A stretch of DNA of 64,000 nucleotides from Burkholderia territorii (GTDB lineage: Bacteria > Pseudomonadota > Gammaproteobacteria > Burkholderiales > Burkholderiaceae), in the NCBI RefSeq assembly GCF_902833055.1, contig NZ_CADFEJ010000028.1, positions 1 through 64,000 on the forward strand. The letters run 5' to 3'. Shown here in pieces: positions 25,100 to 33,208 of the stretch. Under the pieces are notes generated by a model. It did no database searches and was not told where the DNA came from. It was given only the letters and a program-made list of their open reading frames with translations. Both the position numbers and the translations under genes were made by a program. Position 1 is the stretch's first letter. Every line of letters starts with the position of its first letter.

Positions 25100-25574
25100 G
25101 GCAGGCAATGCGCGCAATCGCGGCGCAAGCGGAACAAGGACGGCATTGTGCCACGCAGCGCCGGTTGCGCCGGGCAACGAGCACGGTTCGCCGGCAGGCG
25201 CAGGCAACTTTTCCGGCAAGGCGCGATCCAGATCGATTGGCGCGACGTTCGAGCAGCGCGCGCGGCAGTTCCTGGAGCGCCGTGGTCTCGCGTTCGTCGC
25301 GGCGAACGTGACGATGCGCGGCGGCGAACTGGATCTCGTGATGCGCTCGCCCGACGGCACGCTCGTATTCGTCGAGGTGCGCGCGCGGCGCAGCGCCCGG
25401 CATGGCGGCGCGGCCGCGAGCGTCGGCTGGCGCAAGCGGGGGCGCCTGATTGCCGCCGCGCTCCATTTCTGGGCGCGGCACGGCGCGGGGGCCGCATGCC
25501 GATTCGACGTGATCGCATTCGAGGCCGGCCGGCTCGAGTGGCTGCGCGATGCATTTCGTGCCGACGACGCGTAG
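25098..25574 (+). CDS. YraN family (UPF0102) endonuclease-fold protein
   Basis: A 158-residue UPF0102 protein with the restriction-endonuclease-like core: GATFEQRARQFLERRGL, then GGELDLVMRSPDGTLVFVEVRARRS, containing the E...D...EVR active-site pattern. The first 45 residues are an unusual low-complexity extension; an internal start closer to the domain is possible but no better ribosome site is seen. Its ATG at 25098 overlaps the rsmI ATG on the opposite strand. Cellular role of YraN proteins is not firmly known. Confidence 0.85.
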   Translation: MAGNARNRGASGTRTALCHAAPVAPGNEHGSPAGAGNFSGKARSRSIGATFEQRARQFLERRGLAFVAANVTMRGGELDLVMRSPDGTLVFVEVRARRSARHGGAAASVGWRKRGRLIAAALHFWARHGAGAACRFDVIAFEAGRLEWLRDAFRADDA

Positions 25575-25702
25575 CCGCGAGCTGTGACGAGATGTAAAGA
25601 GTTCTCGTCATACCGCCGGGGAGGGTACCGGAGTGCGGTAAACTCGCCGCACCCATGACGTTGCGCGCTGCGAGCCGTGCGCGCCCAGTTCACCAGGAAT
25701 CG

Positions 25703-26287
25703 ATGTCAGTCGAACGTATTCAGCAACATTTCCGCGACAGCGCCGCGCTTCACGCCGAAGCGGCCGATGCGCTGTCGTTGCCGATCGCGGCCGCGGTCGA
25801 CGCGATGTTCGCCGCGCTGGCGAACGGCAACAAGATCGTCGCATGCGGAGATGGCCCGTCGGCCGCCGCAGCGCATTACCTCGCCGTGTCGCTCGTCGGC
25901 GGTTTCGAGCGCGAGCGTCCGGGCCTGCCCGCGATCGCGCTGGCCACCGATGCGTCGCAGGGCGGTCTCACGGGGGCAGCCGCCGCCGATCAGCTGTTCG
26001 CGCAGCAGGTGCGTGTGCTCGGGCAGACCGGCGACATCCTGCTGGTGCTCGACGCGACCGGCGCGTCGCCGCGCGTGCTGGCCGCAATCGACGAGGCGCA
26101 CGAGCGCGAGATGACCGTCGTCGCGCTGACGGGCGGCGATGGCCGCGCCGTGGCGGCCGCGCTGTCCGACACCGATATTCCGATCAGCGTGCCCGCCTCG
26201 CGCGCGGCACGCGTCCACGAAGTCCATCTGCTGACCATCCACTGCCTGTGCGACGGCATCGACGCGATGCTGCTGGGTGAGGATTGA
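25703..26287 (+). CDS. diaA: SIS-domain protein, DiaA/GmhA-like
   Basis: A 194-residue sugar-isomerase-fold protein similar to DiaA, which binds DnaA and promotes timely replication initiation, and to phosphoheptose isomerase GmhA. The phosphosugar loop appears as ACGDGPSAAAAHYLA, followed by LATDASQGGLTGAAAADQLF and LLVLDATGASPRVL. The standard GNGGSA loop is changed (CGDGPSA), and the position next to yraN and a BON lipoprotein matches the E. coli yraN-diaA-dolP order, both favouring DiaA over an active isomerase. Start ATG 25703 follows AGGAAT. Confidence 0.85.
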   Translation: MSVERIQQHFRDSAALHAEAADALSLPIAAAVDAMFAALANGNKIVACGDGPSAAAAHYLAVSLVGGFERERPGLPAIALATDASQGGLTGAAAADQLFAQQVRVLGQTGDILLVLDATGASPRVLAAIDEAHEREMTVVALTGGDGRAVAAALSDTDIPISVPASRAARVHEVHLLTIHCLCDGIDAMLLGED

Positions 26288-26304
26288 ACGAAGGAGAGCC
26301 GTCG

Positions 26305-27102
26305 ATGAATCAAAGCCGCGTCAAACAGACGCTCGTCAGAACCACGTTGCTCGCCGCGCTGACGGCGGGCCTCGCGATGTCGCTGCAGGGCTGCGTGCTC
26401 GGCGTGCTGGGGGCGGCTGCCGGCGGCGGCGCGCTGATCGCGACCGATCGCCGCACGCTCGGCGCGCAGACGGAGGATCGCGAGATCCAGGTCAAGTCGC
26501 TCACGCAGATCAACAACGGGCTGCCGGATCAGTCGCACGTGAACGTGACGGTGTTCAACCGCCGCGTGCTGCTGACGGGCGAAGTGCCGAACAACGCATC
26601 CAGGCAGCGCGCGGAGGAAATCGTGCGCGGCATCAACAACGTGAACGGCATCGTCAACGAGCTGTCGGTCGAGCCGGCGTCGTCGCTGTCGTCGCGCGCG
26701 AACGACTCGTACCTCGAAGGGCGCGTGAAGTCCGAGCTGATCGCGACGAAGGGGCTGTCGGCCAACTACTACAAGGTCGTCAGCGAGCGCGGCAACGTCT
26801 ACCTGATGGGACTTGTGACGGTCGACGAAGGCAATCGCGGCGCCGAAGCGGCGAGCCAGGTGCCCGGCGTCGAGAAGGTCGTGAAGGTGTTCCAGTACAT
26901 CCAGCCGGCGGACGCGCAGGCATTGCAGGCCGCGACGCCGAGCGGGGCGTCCGGCGCACCGGCCGCCGCCGCGCCCGCGGATGCCGCGACCGTCGGCGCG
27001 GTGCCCGATGCGTCGGTCCAGTCCACGCCGTTGCAACCGCCGGCGCCGATCTCGAATTCGTCGAGCGTGCATCCGGGCAACCCGAAGGCCACGCCGCAAT
27101 GA
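26305..27102 (+). CDS. BON-domain outer-membrane lipoprotein (DolP/YraP-like)
   Basis: A 265-residue lipoprotein: lipobox LQGC with Cys30, then two BON domains (about 45-115 and 120-195; signatures INNGLPDQSHVNVTVFNRRVLLTGEVP and GNVYLMGLVTVDEGNRGAE), and a proline/alanine-rich tail of about 60 residues not found in E. coli DolP. DolP binds anionic phospholipids at division sites and maintains the outer-membrane barrier. ATG at 26305 with AAGGAGAGCC upstream, 17 bases after diaA. It overlaps the next gene by four bases. Confidence 0.92.
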   Translation: MNQSRVKQTLVRTTLLAALTAGLAMSLQGCVLGVLGAAAGGGALIATDRRTLGAQTEDREIQVKSLTQINNGLPDQSHVNVTVFNRRVLLTGEVPNNASRQRAEEIVRGINNVNGIVNELSVEPASSLSSRANDSYLEGRVKSELIATKGLSANYYKVVSERGNVYLMGLVTVDEGNRGAEAASQVPGVEKVVKVFQYIQPADAQALQAATPSGASGAPAAAAPADAATVGAVPDASVQSTPLQPPAPISNSSSVHPGNPKATPQ

Positions 27103-27458
27103 AGTCGACGCAAATGAAGATCAGGCAATGGATGGTGCAGGGCGCCGCAGTCGCGGCACTCGCGGCCGGTGCGCTCGGCACGGCGCGGGCGGACGTCGGC
27201 GACGGTCTCAAGGTCGCGCGCGGCAACGCGTGCATGGGCTGCCACGCAGTCGATCGCAAGCTCGTCGGTCCGTCGTTCAAGGACATCGCGGCCCGCTACA
27301 AGTCCGATCCGCAGGCCGTCGCGAAGCTGTCGAAGAAGGTGAAGGACGGCGGCTCCGGCGTCTGGGGCGCGATTCCGATGCCGGCCCATCCGCGCATGAG
27401 CGACGCGGACCTGCGTTCCGTGGTCGAATGGGTGCTGGCCGGCGCGCCGTCAAAGTGA
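27099..27458 (+). CDS. Small monohaem cytochrome c (c551/c552 type)
   Basis: A 119-residue periplasmic class I cytochrome c. A signal peptide runs to about residue 31 (GTARA); the haem attachment motif CMGCH is at 45-49, and the distal methionine is in IPMPAHP, with the C-terminal helix VVEWVL. It transfers electrons between respiratory or peroxidase partners. ATG at 27099 overlaps the upstream stop (ATGA); a second in-frame ATG at 27114 is an alternative start. Last gene of the yraN-diaA-dolP run, just before the tRNA. Confidence 0.93.
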   Translation: MKSTQMKIRQWMVQGAAVAALAAGALGTARADVGDGLKVARGNACMGCHAVDRKLVGPSFKDIAARYKSDPQAVAKLSKKVKDGGSGVWGAIPMPAHPRMSDADLRSVVEWVLAGAPSK

Positions 27459-27483
27459 CGCGTCGGGGGTGACGGATCCCCTA

Positions 27484-27513
27484 TTGCCAAGCGCGGAAAT
27501 GCATGTGTATGAT
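27484..27513 (+). promoter_or_regulatory. Promoter for tRNA-Ala
   Basis: TTGCCA (27484-27489) and TATGAT (27508-27513) with an 18-base spacer, each 4-5 of 6 to consensus. Transcription would begin near 27520, a few bases before the mature tRNA 5' end at 27525. Confidence 0.65.
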
Positions 27514-27524
27514 GGTCGACTGTT

Positions 27525-27600
<76 letters not shown>

Positions 27601-27610
27601 ACGAACTTCG

Positions 27611-27641
27611 AAGGGCTCGGTCGCAAGACCGGGCCCTTTTT
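27611..27641 (+). terminator. Rho-independent terminator after tRNA-Ala
   Basis: 12-bp stem (27611-27622 with 27627-27638), loop GCAA and a run of five Ts ending at 27641. It begins 10 bases after the CCA end. Confidence 0.9.
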
Positions 27642-27669
27642 GCTTTTCCGCGAGCCCGCGCCGCCGCGA

Positions 27670-29067
27670 TCACCTGCGCCCGAAACTCGGCCGTTTCGGA
27701 TCGTACGTCCAGCCCGGCACGAGATACCGCATCGCCATCGCGTCGTCGCGCGCCGTGCCGCCGACTTGTTCGTAAAGCGCATGGGCGGCCTCGACCTGCG
27801 CCATGTCGAGTTCGATCCCGAGCCCCGGCCGCTCGGGCACGCTCACCCGTCCGCCGACGATCTCGAGCGGCTCGCGCGTGAGCCGCGCGTCGCCTTCCTG
27901 CCAGATCCAGTGCGTGTCGATCGCGGTGATCGTGCCGGGCGCCGCCGCCGCCGCGTGCGTGAACATCGCCAGCGACACGTCGAAGTGGTTGTTCGAATGC
28001 GAACCCCAGGTGAGCCCCCAGTCGCGGCACAACTGCGCAAGCCGCACCGAACCCTGCATTGTCCAGAAGTGCGGATCGGCGAGCGGAATGTCGACGGCTT
28101 GCAGCCGCACCGCGTGATCCATCTGCCGCCAGTCGGTCGCGATCATGTTGGTCGCCGTCGGGATGCCGGTGGCCCGCCTGAATTCGGCCATCGTCTCGCG
28201 GCCCGAGTAGCCGGCTTCCGGGCCGCACGGATCCTCCGCGTACGCGAGCAGATGACCTTGCCCGCGGCACAGCGCGACGGCTTCATCGAGCGACCACGCG
28301 CCGTTCGGGTCGAGCGTCGCGCGCGCGTCGGGAAAGCGCGTCTTGATGGCCGCGATCGCCTCCATCTCGTCCGCGCCGGTCATCACGCCGCCCTTCAGCT
28401 TGAAATCGGCAAAGCCGTAGCGCTCGACGGCCGCCTCGGCCTGCTGCGCGATCGCGGCCGGCGTGAGCGCGGCTTCGTTGCGCAGCCGGAACCACGGATC
28501 GGCCGCGTGCGTCTCGTCGCGATAGGGCAGATCGGTGCGGCGCCGCTCGCCGATGTAGAACAGGTACGCGAGCATCGGCACCGCGTCGCGCTGCTGGCCC
28601 TCGCCGAGCAGCGCCGCAACCGGCACGTCGAGATGCTGGCCGAGCAGGTCCAGCAGCGCGGCCTCGATCGCGGTGATCACGTTGTCGAGCCGCAGGTTGA
28701 TCTCGTGCGGCTGGCGCAGCACGGCCGCCTCCCCCGCCGACGTTACCTCGTGCCGGATCGTGCGTCCGGCGCCCGCACCGGTGCCGGACAGCGCCGCGCG
28801 CACCGCGTTGAGCGTTGCCTGGTAATGACCGATCGACTGGCCGACCACGAGATCGGTCATCCGTTCGAGCGCGTGGCGGATGCCTTCGCCGCCGGGCACT
28901 TCGCCGACGCCCGTGTGGCCGCTGCTGTCGTCGAGGATCACGAGGTTGCGCGTGAAATACGGCGCGTGCGCGCCGCACAGGTTCAGCAGCATGCTGTCGC
29001 GGCCGGCGACGGGGATCACTCGCATGCGCGTGACGCGCGGCGTGCCGGCACGGCGGGATTCGGACAT
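27670..29067 (-). CDS. gudD: D-glucarate dehydratase
   Basis: A 465-residue enolase-superfamily enzyme that dehydrates D-glucarate (and L-idarate) to 5-keto-4-deoxyglucarate. The catalytic KxK motif is in DFKLKGG (K223, K225), the metal ligands in LDPNGAW and AEDPCG, and the second catalytic base in the SHSNNHFDVSLAMFTH region; the APYFTRN substrate loop near residue 35 is glucarate-specific. ATG at 29067 has AGGAGCG seven bases upstream; another ATG eight codons earlier (29091) is less well placed. It lies 62 bases behind gudP, forming a catabolic pair. Confidence 0.95.
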   Translation of the reverse strand: MSESRRAGTPRVTRMRVIPVAGRDSMLLNLCGAHAPYFTRNLVILDDSSGHTGVGEVPGGEGIRHALERMTDLVVGQSIGHYQATLNAVRAALSGTGAGAGRTIRHEVTSAGEAAVLRQPHEINLRLDNVITAIEAALLDLLGQHLDVPVAALLGEGQQRDAVPMLAYLFYIGERRRTDLPYRDETHAADPWFRLRNEAALTPAAIAQQAEAAVERYGFADFKLKGGVMTGADEMEAIAAIKTRFPDARATLDPNGAWSLDEAVALCRGQGHLLAYAEDPCGPEAGYSGRETMAEFRRATGIPTATNMIATDWRQMDHAVRLQAVDIPLADPHFWTMQGSVRLAQLCRDWGLTWGSHSNNHFDVSLAMFTHAAAAAPGTITAIDTHWIWQEGDARLTREPLEIVGGRVSVPERPGLGIELDMAQVEAAHALYEQVGGTARDDAMAMRYLVPGWTYDPKRPSFGRR

Positions 29068-29129
29068 CGGTTCGCTCCTGGTTCCGGTCATGCACGGGCC
29101 GCCGGACGCGCCGGCGCGGCCCGCGCGGT

Positions 29130-30470
29130 TCAGTTCAGCTCGACGCGGCGGATCTCGCCGACGACGAACAGGTAGCAGATCACGGCGACGAGCGCGTGCG
29201 CGACGACGTACACCAGCGCGCCGTTGAACGAGCCGCTGCGGTCGACGATGTAGCCGATCGCGATCGGCGTCGTGATGCTGGAAAGATTGCCGCACGTGTT
29301 GAGCAGCGCGCCGCTCAGCCCGGCGATCTGGCGCGGCGCGGTGTCCGCGTTGACGGCCCAGCCGAGCGCGCCGAGCCCTTTGCCGAAGAACGACAGCGCC
29401 ATGAACAGCACGACGAGCACGTGCGAATCGGTGTAGTTGCAGACGATCATCGACATCGACAGCAGCATGCCGATCACGATCGGCACCTTGCGCGCGACCG
29501 ACAGCGACTGGCCGTGCTTGAGCAGCGCGTCGGACACGATGCCGCCGAGAATCCCGCCGAGGAACCCGCACACGGCCGGGATCGACGCGACGAGCCCCGC
29601 ATTTAGGATCGACATCCCGCGCGCCTGCACGAGATAGACGGGAAACCACGTGATGAAGAAATAGGTGAGGGCGTTGATGCAGTACTGCGCGACGTATACG
29701 CCGACGAGCATCCGGTTCCTCAGCAGCGCCTTCACGTGGCGCATCGACGGGCCGCCGTCGCGCGCGCCCGTCGCCTGGTCGATGTTGACGAGCGCACCGC
29801 CTTCGGCGAGGTAGTCGAGCTCCGCGCCGTTGATGCGCGGGTGCGCCTTCGGGTCGTACATCGTGCGGTTCCACACCAGCACGAACGCGAAGCCGAGCAC
29901 GCCCATCACCGCGAATACCGACTGCCACCCGTACGCGTGCACGAGCCAGCCCATCACCGGCGCGAACACGACGGTCGCCGCGTACTGGGCCGCATTGAAG
30001 ATCGCCGACGCGGTGCCGCGCTCCGCGGCCGGAAACCATGCGGAGACGATCCGGCTGTTGGCCGGGAACGACGGCGCCTCGGCCGCGCCGACCAGAAAGC
30101 GCAACCCGAACAGCAGCGCGAACGCGGCCGCGCCGCCGAAGAAGCCGATGCCGCCCTGGAGCAGCGTGAACAGAGACCAGAAGAAGATGCTGAACGCATA
30201 GACGATGCGCGACCCGAAGCGGTCGAGCAGCCAGCCGCCCGGCAGTTGCGCGATCACGTACGACCAGCCGAACGCCGAGAAGATGAAGCCCATCTGCACG
30301 TGGCTCAGGTGCATCGCGCGCGCAAGCGCCGGGCCCGCGATCGCGATCGCCGCGCGATCCGCGTAGTTGATCGTCGTGACCGCGAACAGCACGGTCAGCA
30401 CGAGCCAGCGCACGCGGGTGCGCCGGGCCGTTGCCGATGCGGACGCCGGCAATGCGTGAAGCGGATTCAT
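29130..30470 (-). CDS. gudP: Glucarate/galactarate MFS transporter (GudP-like)
   Basis: A 446-residue anion:cation symporter-family MFS carrier with 12 predicted helices. Family motifs include TTINYADRAAIAIAGPALA in helix 1, FSAFGWSYVIAQLPGGWLLDRFGSR in the first loop, and SFPANSRIVSAWFP. Together with gudD downstream it supports uptake of D-glucarate or galactarate across the inner membrane. ATG at 30470 is preceded by GGAGGAGAC. No gudX, garL or kdgD homolog is adjacent in the window. Confidence 0.92.
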   Translation of the reverse strand: MNPLHALPASASATARRTRVRWLVLTVLFAVTTINYADRAAIAIAGPALARAMHLSHVQMGFIFSAFGWSYVIAQLPGGWLLDRFGSRIVYAFSIFFWSLFTLLQGGIGFFGGAAAFALLFGLRFLVGAAEAPSFPANSRIVSAWFPAAERGTASAIFNAAQYAATVVFAPVMGWLVHAYGWQSVFAVMGVLGFAFVLVWNRTMYDPKAHPRINGAELDYLAEGGALVNIDQATGARDGGPSMRHVKALLRNRMLVGVYVAQYCINALTYFFITWFPVYLVQARGMSILNAGLVASIPAVCGFLGGILGGIVSDALLKHGQSLSVARKVPIVIGMLLSMSMIVCNYTDSHVLVVLFMALSFFGKGLGALGWAVNADTAPRQIAGLSGALLNTCGNLSSITTPIAIGYIVDRSGSFNGALVYVVAHALVAVICYLFVVGEIRRVELN

Positions 30471-30692
30471 GACTGTCTCCTCCGAAGGGCGGAAGGTGCC
30501 GTCGTGCGGCTGCGCGTCGGTGCGCGCGTTTTGTCGTGGCGGTGCTGCCGGCCGTGGCCGGACGCCGATGCAGCGAGGCAGGGCGTCCGGCCCATTCTGT
30601 CATGGCGAAAATCGCGCTTTCATGCCAATTGCTGACTTGATCGATTCAGGAATTGAATCGGTTGGCGGAGAAGGCCGCGTCGAGGGACGCCT

Positions 30693-31601
30693 TTACGCAC
30701 GCGTGTCGTTCGCGCCTGCGCCGTGATGGGCCGCCACGTGTTGCGCGAGAAACTCGACGGCGGCACGCACGCCGGGCAATTGGCCGCGCCGGTGCGGCAT
30801 CAGCAACGTCGTCGTGACGGTGCCGGCCCGCCAGCCGGGCAGCACGCGCACCAGCGCGCCCGACGCGAGCGCGGCGCCGGCGATCCAGTCGGGCAGGCAC
30901 GCGATCCCGAGGCCGGCCGTTGCGGCCTGCAACAGCAGCGTCGATTCATCGGCCAGCAGCCGGATGCGCGGCGCGACGTCGACGGTTTCGCCGTCGAGCT
31001 GCAGCCGCCACGGCTGCTGGTCCGGATGAAGTCCGTCGTGCCGTGCGAGATCGGCCGGCGCGTCCGGTGTGCCGGCGCGCGCGAGATAGGCCGGCGATGC
31101 GACGGCGACGATCGGTGACGTGGCCAGTGGCCGTTGCACGAGCGCGGAATCGGGAAGCGGCGCGAAATGGCTGCGTACCGCGATATCGAAGCCTTCCTGG
31201 GCAATGTCGACGAGCCGGTCGCTCGCATGAATTTGCAGCAGTAGCTTCGGATGCGCGATCGCCAGCGCCGGCAGGCACGGCGCGAGGATGTGCTGCGCGA
31301 CCGGCACCGAACTCGTGATCCGCACCACGCCGGCCGGTTCGGCCGCCTGCCGCAACACCGCGTCGCGTGCGCTTTCGGCCTCGATCACTGCCGCGCGCGC
31401 ATGCTCGAAGAACTCGGTGCCGACCGGCGTCAGCCGGAAGCTGCGCGACGTGCGATGCACGAGCCGCGCGCCGAGCGTGCGCTCGAGCTCGGCCACCCGC
31501 TTGCTGACCGTCGATTTCGGCAGGTCGAGGCGGCGTGCGGCCGCCGACATGCTTCCCGCGTCGACCGCCTGCACGAAGAGATACAGATCGTTCAAGTTCA
31601 C
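30693..31601 (-). CDS. LysR family transcriptional regulator
   Basis: A 302-residue LysR-type regulator: N-terminal helix-turn-helix (residues 1-60, SMSAAARRLDLPKSTVSKRVAELERTLGARL) and the two-lobed effector domain, ending in an Ala/His-rich tail. GTG at 31601 is the start. It is divergent from the glutathione S-transferase gene 104 bases away, the standard arrangement for a LysR regulator and its target, and sits upstream of gudP on the same strand (222 bases), so either could be regulated; GST is favoured. Confidence 0.93.
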   Translation of the reverse strand: MNLNDLYLFVQAVDAGSMSAAARRLDLPKSTVSKRVAELERTLGARLVHRTSRSFRLTPVGTEFFEHARAAVIEAESARDAVLRQAAEPAGVVRITSSVPVAQHILAPCLPALAIAHPKLLLQIHASDRLVDIAQEGFDIAVRSHFAPLPDSALVQRPLATSPIVAVASPAYLARAGTPDAPADLARHDGLHPDQQPWRLQLDGETVDVAPRIRLLADESTLLLQAATAGLGIACLPDWIAGAALASGALVRVLPGWRAGTVTTTLLMPHRRGQLPGVRAAVEFLAQHVAAHHGAGANDTRA

Positions 31602-31705
31602 TGTCAGCGTCCACCAGAAGAAACGACGGGTTTCGATTCTAGCGGCTACTGCATCATCGTTCGTCGTGGGAGCATGATCGCTCGATCAACTTCAGTGAGA
31701 CCATC

Positions 31706-32428
31706 ATGTCCCCGATCCTTCTCTACGGCGTTCCGGCGGGTTGCTCGTTCGGCTCGATCGTCGCGCTCGAATGGGCCGGCCAGCCGTACCGGCTGTCGCG
31801 CATCACGATGCCCGGCCTCGTGAAGAGCGATGCGTTCTGCGCGCTGAACCCGGCCGCCGAGACGCCGGCGTTCGTGACCGCGAACGGCGACGTGCTGACC
31901 GAAAGCGTCGCGATCCTCGGTCATGTCGGCGCGCATGCGCTCGACAGCGGCCTCGCGTTCCGGCAGGGCAGCGCGGATTTCGACCAGCTGAACCGGATGC
32001 TCGCGTGGCTGAACACGACGTTCTTCAGTGCGTTCGGTGCGCTCTGGCACGTGTACGAGCACGGCACCGAAGGCGCGGAGAAGGACGCATTGCAGGCATA
32101 TGGCCGCCGCAAGGTGCTGAATGCGCATCGTCACCTCGAAGCGCTGCTCGCGCGCGGCGACGGTCCGTGGCTGCTCGGCGCGCGGCGTACGCTCGCCGAC
32201 GCGTATTTCGCCGGGATCGCCCGGTGGGCCGACTATCACGCGGTGTTCGAGCGCGATGCGTTCGCGCGCATCGCCGCGCTGCGCGCGCGGCTCGCGGACG
32301 ACGCCGGCGTGCAGTTCGCGCATGCGATCGAGGAAAACCTGCCGCTGCCGGCATCGCAGGCGTTCCACGGGCATGTGTCGCTCGAAGACGCGCTCGCCAG
32401 CGCACGCGTGACGGCGACGCCGGCCTGA
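31706..32428 (+). CDS. Glutathione S-transferase family protein
   Basis: A 240-residue cytosolic GST-fold protein. The thioredoxin-like half has ILLYGVPAGCSFGSIVALEWAG (Cys/Ser near residue 13-14 as possible catalytic residue), the glutathione-contact TPAFVTANGDVLTESVAIL, and the helical half has LGARRTLADAYFAGIARW. Reaction and substrate are not known. Divergent from a LysR regulator, which may control it. Start ATG at 31706 follows GAGAC. Confidence 0.88.
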   Translation: MSPILLYGVPAGCSFGSIVALEWAGQPYRLSRITMPGLVKSDAFCALNPAAETPAFVTANGDVLTESVAILGHVGAHALDSGLAFRQGSADFDQLNRMLAWLNTTFFSAFGALWHVYEHGTEGAEKDALQAYGRRKVLNAHRHLEALLARGDGPWLLGARRTLADAYFAGIARWADYHAVFERDAFARIAALRARLADDAGVQFAHAIEENLPLPASQAFHGHVSLEDALASARVTATPA

Positions 32429-32482
32429 ATCGGGCAGGACGACCGAGCGATGCGGTCGTCCGCGAAGGGCTCGGAATCGGCG

Positions 32483-32529
32483 ATTTTTACCCGGGCGATA
32501 TTGACAATCAATTTATACCCGGATAAAAA
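32483..32529 (+). promoter_or_regulatory. Promoter with duplicated 13-base motif ahead of DUF2239 gene
   Basis: TTGACA at 32501-32506 (perfect -35) and TAAAAA at 32524-32529 (4 of 6 -10) are 17 bases apart. A 13-base motif ATTTWTACCCGGR occurs at 32483-32495 and again at 32511-32523 (11 of 13 identical, 28 bases apart); the second copy fills the promoter spacer and with flanking bases forms an imperfect dyad TTTATACCCGGATAAA. Binding there would block RNA polymerase, so this looks like a repressor operator. Confidence 0.65.
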
Positions 32530-32565
32530 TAGCGCCATTCCGATTTCTGCCCATGGGCGGCCACG

Positions 32566-33192
32566 ATGACGCTTTCCACCTTGATTCCTTCCTGTACGGC
32601 ATTCGACGGCCATCGGCGCGTCGCGTCGGGCTCGCTCGCGACGGTCGCGGTCGCGATCCGGCAGGCGTACGGCGACACGATGTCCGGCACGATCGCGATC
32701 TTCGACGACACGACGGGCCGCGCGATCGACCTCGACCTGCGCGGCACGGCGGACGATATCCGCGCGCGTTACGCGCCGGTGCCACGCGACGCATCCGCGC
32801 CGGTCGGCGAGTCGGCGGGCACGGCCGAACAACGCGGCCGCGGCCGTCCGAAGCTCGGCGTGGTATCGCGCGAGGTCACGTTGCTGCCGCGCCACTGGGA
32901 CTGGCTCGCCGCGCAGCCGGGCGGCGCGTCCGTCGCGCTGCGCAAGCTGGTGGAGGACGCACGGCGCACGCACGCGGCGGCCGACCGGCGTCGCGACGCA
33001 CAAACGCGCGCGTACCACTTCATGTCCGCGCTTGCGGGCGATCTGCCGAATTTCGAGGAGGCCGCGCGTGCGCTGTACGCGAACGACCTCGCGCGGATGG
33101 CCGAGCTGATCGCCGGCTGGCCGGACGACGTGCGCGATCATGCGCTCGCGCTGGCGCGCGGCGATCTGCCGCCGTCGACCGAAGACTGCTGA
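32566..33192 (+). CDS. DUF2239 family protein, probable ribbon-helix-helix DNA-binding protein
   Basis: A 208-residue protein of the DUF2239 family. The N-terminal 70 residues form the family domain (CTAFDGHRRVASGSLATVA, FDDTTGRAIDLDLRG). In the middle is an AT-hook-like RGRGRPKLG followed by SREVTLLPRHWDWLAAQPGGASVALRKLVEDARR, which has the strand-helix-helix pattern of a ribbon-helix-helix DNA-binding domain. The C-terminus (about 145-205) is helical. I infer a transcriptional regulator, supported by the duplicated motif in its own promoter. The carotenoid-oxygenase gene follows after 16 bases, so the two are likely co-transcribed. Confidence 0.8.
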   Translation: MTLSTLIPSCTAFDGHRRVASGSLATVAVAIRQAYGDTMSGTIAIFDDTTGRAIDLDLRGTADDIRARYAPVPRDASAPVGESAGTAEQRGRGRPKLGVVSREVTLLPRHWDWLAAQPGGASVALRKLVEDARRTHAAADRRRDAQTRAYHFMSALAGDLPNFEEAARALYANDLARMAELIAGWPDDVRDHALALARGDLPPSTEDC

Positions 33193-33208
33193 CGGAGCAC
33201 ACGGCGCG

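Noticed and set aside
27670..30603. Single very large protein joining gudD with upstream sequence
   Set aside because: One frame is open across both genes, but the upstream part is a shadow of gudP; two separate genes with their own ribosome sites explain the region.
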